Source: Rehaibacterium terrae
GTDB lineage: Bacteria; Pseudomonadota; Gammaproteobacteria; Xanthomonadales; Xanthomonadaceae
Assembly: GCF_014202935.1 (NCBI RefSeq)
Contig: NZ_JACHHX010000012.1
Location: 1-64,000 of the forward strand
Length of the DNA: 64,000 bases
Direction: 5' to 3'
Positions 60,801-64,000 of this stretch are shown here, piece after piece. Below the pieces are notes generated by a model, which was given only the letters and a program-made list of their open reading frames with translations, made no database searches and was not told where the DNA came from. The translations under genes were made by a program, and so were the position numbers. Numbering within the stretch: the stretch's first letter is position 1; each line of letters starts with the position of its first letter.

Positions 60801-62306
60801 GACCCCGACGACCCGCGCTACAGCTTCGTCCGTGAGGCCGACTACTGCTCCGGCGCCGCCATCGCGATACCGCGCGCGCTGTTCGACGAACTCGGCGGCT
60901 TCGACGGCCACTACGCGCCGGCCTACTACGAGGACACCGACCTGGCGATGCAGGTCCGCGCACGCGGCCTGCGCGTGCTGTACCAGCCCAAGTCGGTGGT
61001 GGCGCATTGCGAGGGCGTCACCGCCGGCACCGACACCCGTCAGGGCGTGAAGGCCTACCAGGTCGCCAACCAGCGCAAGTTCCTCGCCCGCTGGCAGACG
61101 ACCCTGAGCGCCGGACATGCCGCGCCTGGCACGCCGGCCGAGCTCGCCGCCCGACACCGCGCCCAGCGCCGCGTACTGATCGTCGATGCCTGCACGCCGA
61201 CACCGGACCGCGATTCCGGCTCGCTGCGCATGCTCAACCTGATGCGCCTGCTGCTCGACGAAGGCTGTGCGGTCACTTTCTTCGCCGACAACCGCGCCCA
61301 CGACGGCGCCTACACCCAGGCGCTGCAGCAGCTCGGCGTCGAGGTCTGGTACCGCCCGTTCCTGGGCAACATCGCGCGCTGGTTCGCCGAGCGTGGATCG
61401 CGCTTCGACCTGGTCATCGCCAGCCGCCACTACGTCGCCCGCACCTACCTGCCGCTGGTGCGCCAGTTCGCCCCGCAGGCGCGCTTCGTGTTCGACACCG
61501 TCGACCTGCACTACCTGCGCGAGCGGCGCGAAGCCGAACTGGCGCGCAGTCCGGTGATGGCGCGCAACGCCGAGGCCACCCGCGAAAAGGAGCTGCGACT
61601 GATCCGCGAGTCCGACCTCACCCTGGTGGTGAGCCCGATGGAACGCGAGATCCTGGCCCGCGAGGCGCCCGGCGCGCGCGTGGACGTGCTGTCCAACGTC
61701 CACGCCATCCCCGGCAGACGCCGACCATTCGCCGAACGCCGCGACCTGGTCTTCGTCGGCGGCTATCGCCATCCGCCGAACGTCGATGCCGCGCGCTGGT
61801 TCGTGAAGCAGGTGCTGCCGCTGCTGCGGGCACACCTGCCCGACGTGCGGGTGCACCTGATCGGCGCCGACGCGCCCGAGTCCGTGCGCATCCTCGGCGA
61901 CCACCCCGGGGTGGTCTTCCACGGCTACGTGCGCGACCTCGATCCGTACATGGACGGCTGCCGCATCGCCATCGCCCCGCTGCGCTACGGTGCCGGGGTC
62001 AAGGGCAAGGTCAACCTCAGCATGGCCCATGGCCAGCCGGTGGTGGCCACCTCCTGCGCGGTCGAGGGCATGCACCTGCGCCCGGGCGAGGACGTGCTGG
62101 TGGCCGACAGCCCCGAGGCCTTCGCCGACGCCATCGTCCGCCTCTACGGCGACCCGGCGCTGTGGCAGAGGCTGTCCGACAACGGCATCGAGAACGTGCG
62201 CCGTCACTTCTCCTTCGACGCCGCCCGCGACGCGCTGCGGCGGATCATGGGCAGCCTGGCGCCCGTGCGCGGCGAAAATCCGGCGACGGATCGCGTCGGC
62301 GGCTGA
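57825..62306 (+). CDS. three-domain glycosyltransferase (GT4, GT2, GT4)
   Basis: A 1493-residue cytosolic or peripheral protein. Residues 1 to about 220 are unassigned. A first GT-B domain (about 224-600) has VVLHILHGWGGGAWRFVQDL, VLVPGRIHGGKGEELLAELI and the nucleotide-sugar site LPSTVAETWSYTLSEMWQLG. A coiled coil runs about 630-760. A GT2 domain (about 848-1090) has ASIVIPVYNQLGHTLDCLRS, VIVVDDGSSDD, LVFLNNDTQ and YYEDTDLAMQVRARGLRVLY. A second GT-B domain (about 1110-1470) has VFVGGYRHPPNVDAARWFVK and GVKGKVNLSMAHGQPVVATS. Such fusions build cell-surface polysaccharides in one chain. Start could also be 57831. No O-antigen cluster adjoins. Confidence 0.88.
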   Translation: MRMNPSPAPLLCLWTRSVEAPASSTLTTLAETWPVPGPRLVCGSRTALPGWEAAPGDGTPLGALREARARWPGRDVVLVQAEARLPHAAFERLLAAGAGAPGIDVIATAGSALDALNPWTGPAPALAEADARCWLLAEHRVHPGRHWSPALSLWRADALARLERIADERLPPSLRGGLLACLYVEAPRQPASDPTPALPIAALRERLQAAPHRPDGLPGLDGRPVVLHILHGWGGGAWRFVQDLQAGDDQRHHLVLIAHGDWQRQRHGERLALHARLDAEPLHEWPLSAPIASTDLESAEYRAILAGILADWNVGAVLVSSLIGHSLDALRTGLPTAVCTHDYYPLWPRLHARFGEPDARFDDDALVAALTEPADSPFAERDPDDWRTLRTAYLDALARADAQLVAPTAGVRDNQCRMAPALAERRWTVIPHGASALAEVGAPHDDGGRLRVLVPGRIHGGKGEELLAELIERLPDDVELLLLGAGQAGKRFLGARNVHVLLDYRREELPALVARARPHLALLPSTVAETWSYTLSEMWQLGLPVLATALGSYRERIRDGENGLLVAPEPDSLCARLATLAHDLDARRALARLSAPPLPGLGAMASAWRQALPAEPPRSPQLPPADPAVTRTLALATALSAASGRIASLQTRLAEQQAELDRRADWAQDLQRQIAANERAFAQQLDERERGFEHETAELRQQVEHLRDSLRAVETQQHELAERLQSAYALYDRDTDDLIRQRDVALTQRDEAEAERRRLLESRSWRLTAPLRAINRWLSDARVELTFRLRRTRNLLQRGLTSLRVRGLRHTLRRTLQELRAGTAPTPTLPPPGEQPAAATLPQLPECNAPQASIVIPVYNQLGHTLDCLRSLAACGDRTPFEVIVVDDGSSDDTATTLPQIPGLRFHRNPRNLGFIGACNAGAALARGEYLVFLNNDTQVRPGWLDALLDTFAQHERVGLVGSKLVYPDGRLQEAGGIVFADGSGWNYGRFDDPDDPRYSFVREADYCSGAAIAIPRALFDELGGFDGHYAPAYYEDTDLAMQVRARGLRVLYQPKSVVAHCEGVTAGTDTRQGVKAYQVANQRKFLARWQTTLSAGHAAPGTPAELAARHRAQRRVLIVDACTPTPDRDSGSLRMLNLMRLLLDEGCAVTFFADNRAHDGAYTQALQQLGVEVWYRPFLGNIARWFAERGSRFDLVIASRHYVARTYLPLVRQFAPQARFVFDTVDLHYLRERREAELARSPVMARNAEATREKELRLIRESDLTLVVSPMEREILAREAPGARVDVLSNVHAIPGRRRPFAERRDLVFVGGYRHPPNVDAARWFVKQVLPLLRAHLPDVRVHLIGADAPESVRILGDHPGVVFHGYVRDLDPYMDGCRIAIAPLRYGAGVKGKVNLSMAHGQPVVATSCAVEGMHLRPGEDVLVADSPEAFADAIVRLYGDPALWQRLSDNGIENVRRHFSFDAARDALRRIMGSLAPVRGENPATDRVGG

Positions 62307-62369
62307 GCCGCGGCAGCCGGCGCAGCGCCGGGCGGGAGCGGCCGCGGATACGGCACGGGTCGCCCCGCC

Positions 62370-63125
62370 TCATCCCCGCGCCCGATGCTCCTCGGGATCG
62401 TGCACCAGCGTGTCCAGACGCGCGCGGTCGAGGATCTTCAGCTGGCGTCCCCGCACCTGGATGATGCCCTCCTCCTGCAGCCGACTGAAGGTGCGGCTGA
62501 CGGTCTCGATGACCATGCCGAGGTAGCTGGCGATGTCCTCGCGGCTCATCGGCAGGGTGAAGGCGTGCGGGTCGCGGCCGAGCGCCTGCAGGCGCTCGGC
62601 GAGGCTGTGCAGGAACAGCGCCACGCGCTCGTTGGCGTGGCGGCGGCCCATCATCTCCAGATGATCCTGGTCGCGGCCCACGCTCTGGCCGATGACGCGC
62701 AGCAGCTGCTGCTGCAGCGAGGGGATCTGCGCGGCGATGCGGCCCAGCTCGGCGAACGGCACCTCGCAGACCTGGGCCGGCTCCAACGCCTCGGCCTCGC
62801 AGCGGTGGTGGCCGCCGCCGAGCGCATCCAGGCCCATCAGCTCGCCGGGCAGGTGGAAGCCGATGACCTGGGCGCTGCCATCCTCGGCCAGGGCGGTGGT
62901 CTTGAAGGCGCCCTCGCGGGCCACGTACAGCGCCTGCAGCGGCGCGCCGGTACGGAACAGCGCCTCGCCGCGCGCCAGCGGCCGGCGCTTGCGCACCAGC
63001 CGGTCGAGCTTTTCCAGGTCGTCGGCGGCGACGCCGGCGGGCAGGCACAGCTGTTGCAGCGAGCACTGCGCGCAGGTCTTGCGCAGTCTCGCCAGATCGA
63101 TCACGCGGGCGCGGTCGTCGCTCAC
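62370..63125 (-). CDS. fnr: FNR-type oxygen-responsive transcription regulator
   Basis: A 251-residue CRP/FNR protein. The iron-sulfur cysteines are C18, C21 and C27 in TCAQCSLQQLC, with a fourth Cys in the sensor domain (RCEAEALEPAQVCEVPF offers two choices); E. coli FNR uses C20, C23, C29 and C122. The DNA-recognition helix region SREDIASYLGMVIETVSRTF holds the E-x-x-S-R triad of FNR sites (TTGAT-N4-ATCAA). Length fits. It is 7 bp downstream of the S9 peptidase gene on the same strand and convergent to the glycosyltransferase. Confidence 0.92.
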   Translation of the reverse strand: MSDDRARVIDLARLRKTCAQCSLQQLCLPAGVAADDLEKLDRLVRKRRPLARGEALFRTGAPLQALYVAREGAFKTTALAEDGSAQVIGFHLPGELMGLDALGGGHHRCEAEALEPAQVCEVPFAELGRIAAQIPSLQQQLLRVIGQSVGRDQDHLEMMGRRHANERVALFLHSLAERLQALGRDPHAFTLPMSREDIASYLGMVIETVSRTFSRLQEEGIIQVRGRQLKILDRARLDTLVHDPEEHRARG

Positions 63126-63132
63126 TGCGGCC

Positions 63133-64000
63133 TCACTCCTTCGCCGTCCAGCGGATCAGCCAGTCGTTGACGGCATCGTGCCACTGTACGCTGTTGTGCG
63201 GGCTGAGGATCCAGTGATTCTCGTCCGGGAAGTACAGGAACTCGCTGGGAATGCCGCGCCGCTGCAGGGCGGTGAAGGTGGCCAGGCCCTGTTCGACCAG
63301 CACGCGGTAGTCCTTCTGGCCGTGGGTGACCAGCATCGGCGTCTTCCACGCGCTGACGTGGTTGACCGGGTTGAAGCGCTCGTAGTTGTCCGGCACCTGG
63401 AAGTGCGGACCACCGTTCTCCCACTCGGTGAACCACAGCTCCTCGGTGGCGTAGTACATCATCCGCTGGTCGAACACGCCGGCGTGGTTGACCAGACAGC
63501 GGAAGCCGTCCGGCCACTGGCCGGCGATCCAGTTGATCATGAAGCCGCCGTAGCTGGCGCCGAGCGCGCAGGCGCGCCCGCCGTCGAGGAAGTCGTACTT
63601 CTGCAGCGCGGCGGCCCAGCCCTTCTGCAGATCTTCCAGCGGCTTGCCGCCCCAGTCCTGCGAGATCGAGTCGGTGAAGGCCTGACCGTAGCCGGTGGAG
63701 CCGTGAAAGTCGATGAACACCACGGCGAAGCCCTTGCCGGCATAGGTCTGCGGGTTCCAGCGGTAGTGGAAGCTGTTGCCCATCGAGCCCTGCGGGCCGC
63801 CGTGGACGATGAAGGCGACCGGGTACTTCTCGCCGGCCCGGTAATTCCACGGCTTGACCACGTAGCCGTAGACGGTCTCGTCGTTCCAGCCCTTGAAGCT
63901 GAACTGCTCGAACTCGCCGAAGGCGATGTCCTTCAACCGCTCGGCGTTGAGCTGGCTGATCTGCCGCACCGCGCCACCGTCGGCGCGGGCGACGAACACC
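63133..64000 (-). CDS. S9-family prolyl oligopeptidase, C-terminal part
   Basis: The 3' 868 bp of a gene that runs off the window on the right; about 289 residues are visible. It is the catalytic alpha/beta-hydrolase domain of a dipeptidyl aminopeptidase/acylaminoacyl peptidase: AFIVHGGPQGSMGNSFHYRW (oxyanion loop), ACALGASYGGFMINWIAGQW with the nucleophile Ser, LVTHGQKDYRVLVEQGLATF with Asp, and YFPDENHWILSPHNSVQWHD with His. The N-terminal propeller lies outside. It precedes fnr by 7 bp, so the two may share a transcript. Confidence 0.9.
   Translation of the reverse strand, partial: VFVARADGGAVRQISQLNAERLKDIAFGEFEQFSFKGWNDETVYGYVVKPWNYRAGEKYPVAFIVHGGPQGSMGNSFHYRWNPQTYAGKGFAVVFIDFHGSTGYGQAFTDSISQDWGGKPLEDLQKGWAAALQKYDFLDGGRACALGASYGGFMINWIAGQWPDGFRCLVNHAGVFDQRMMYYATEELWFTEWENGGPHFQVPDNYERFNPVNHVSAWKTPMLVTHGQKDYRVLVEQGLATFTALQRRGIPSEFLYFPDENHWILSPHNSVQWHDAVNDWLIRWTAKE

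Noticed and set aside
57762-62207. Two long minus-strand frames opposite the three-domain glycosyltransferase
   Set aside because: Both lack any recognisable motif, while the plus strand carries ordered GT-B and GT2 motifs throughout.

Overview
The window is GC-rich (my impression is around 70%), single-chromosome-type DNA from a gammaproteobacterium, most likely of the Xanthomonadales/Lysobacterales. Three things point there. The type IV pilus chemotaxis genes pilGHIJ-chpABC sit next to gshB, a tonB3-like gene, pyrB-ruvX-yqgE and pilU/pilT-yggS-proC, an order shared in outline with Pseudomonas. No pilK or pyrR is present. Short GC-rich heptamer repeats are scattered between genes, a look I associate with Xanthomonad genomes. 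I see no rRNA, tRNA, insertion sequence, prophage or CRISPR array. Most of the window is ordinary core genome with a few accessory pockets.

Layout. 1-12.1 kb (minus strand): twitching-motility chemotaxis operon pilG-pilH-pilI-pilJ-chpA-chpB-chpC, with a sigma70-like promoter in front of pilG. 12.3-14.1 kb (plus): gshB-tonB3. 14.2-18.7 kb (minus): pyrB-ruvX-yqgE and the retraction ATPases pilU and pilT. 18.8-21 kb (plus): yggS, proC and a DUF4426 gene. 21-24 kb (minus): a PA2778/PA2779-type lipoprotein peptidase pair, a corrinoid/siderophore-type binding protein and pdxH. 24-28.7 kb: a P-loop kinase, an SDR enzyme, aroK-aroB, a WGR protein and hemE. 28.7-32.9 kb (plus): an accessory cluster of PspC, NTF2-like, two DGPF/YCII proteins, VOC, RibD-C, an ECF42-type sigma factor and a GFA protein. 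33-36.5 kb (minus): a large beta-propeller hybrid sensor kinase with a duplicated translation-start leader. 36.7-38.5 kb (plus): a YceI-cytochrome b561-YceI operon. 38.7-45 kb: glutaredoxin, sdaA, a beta-propeller lipoprotein, an M23 peptidase, prfC and hemolysin III. 45.2-48.9 kb: a CBS protein, a GT2 glycosyltransferase and an arsenic operon (arsR, an arsI remnant, arsC, ACR3). 49-57.7 kb: mtgA, hslO, an unidentified exported protein, tsaB, dinG/yoaA, a TPR-type lipoprotein and mrcB. 57.8-64 kb: a 1.5-kilo-residue three-domain glycosyltransferase, an FNR-type regulator and the end of an S9 peptidase.

How the parts work together. PilJ is expected to signal through PilI/ChpC and ChpA to the response regulators PilG and PilH, which tune pilus extension and retraction by PilT and PilU. 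AroK/AroB, ProC, HemE, PyrB, PdxH and YggS are housekeeping biosynthesis and cofactor maintenance. MrcB, MtgA and the lipoprotein overlapping mrcB are cell-wall synthesis. ArsR/ArsC/ACR3 make a minimal arsenate/arsenite resistance unit.

The most unusual signals are not a new large gene system but small architecture: a 38-bp duplication that gives the sensor kinase an upstream mini-ORF and palindrome; a composite intergenic element (18-bp identity, 13-nt spacer, GNRA-loop hairpin) present twice; heptamer arrays that have run into the ends of yggS, proC, btuF-like and tsaB; the ECF42/DGPF cluster; a truncated arsI; and a chpB whose CheB catalytic serine appears shifted. All family names come from reading the translations by eye, not from database searches.
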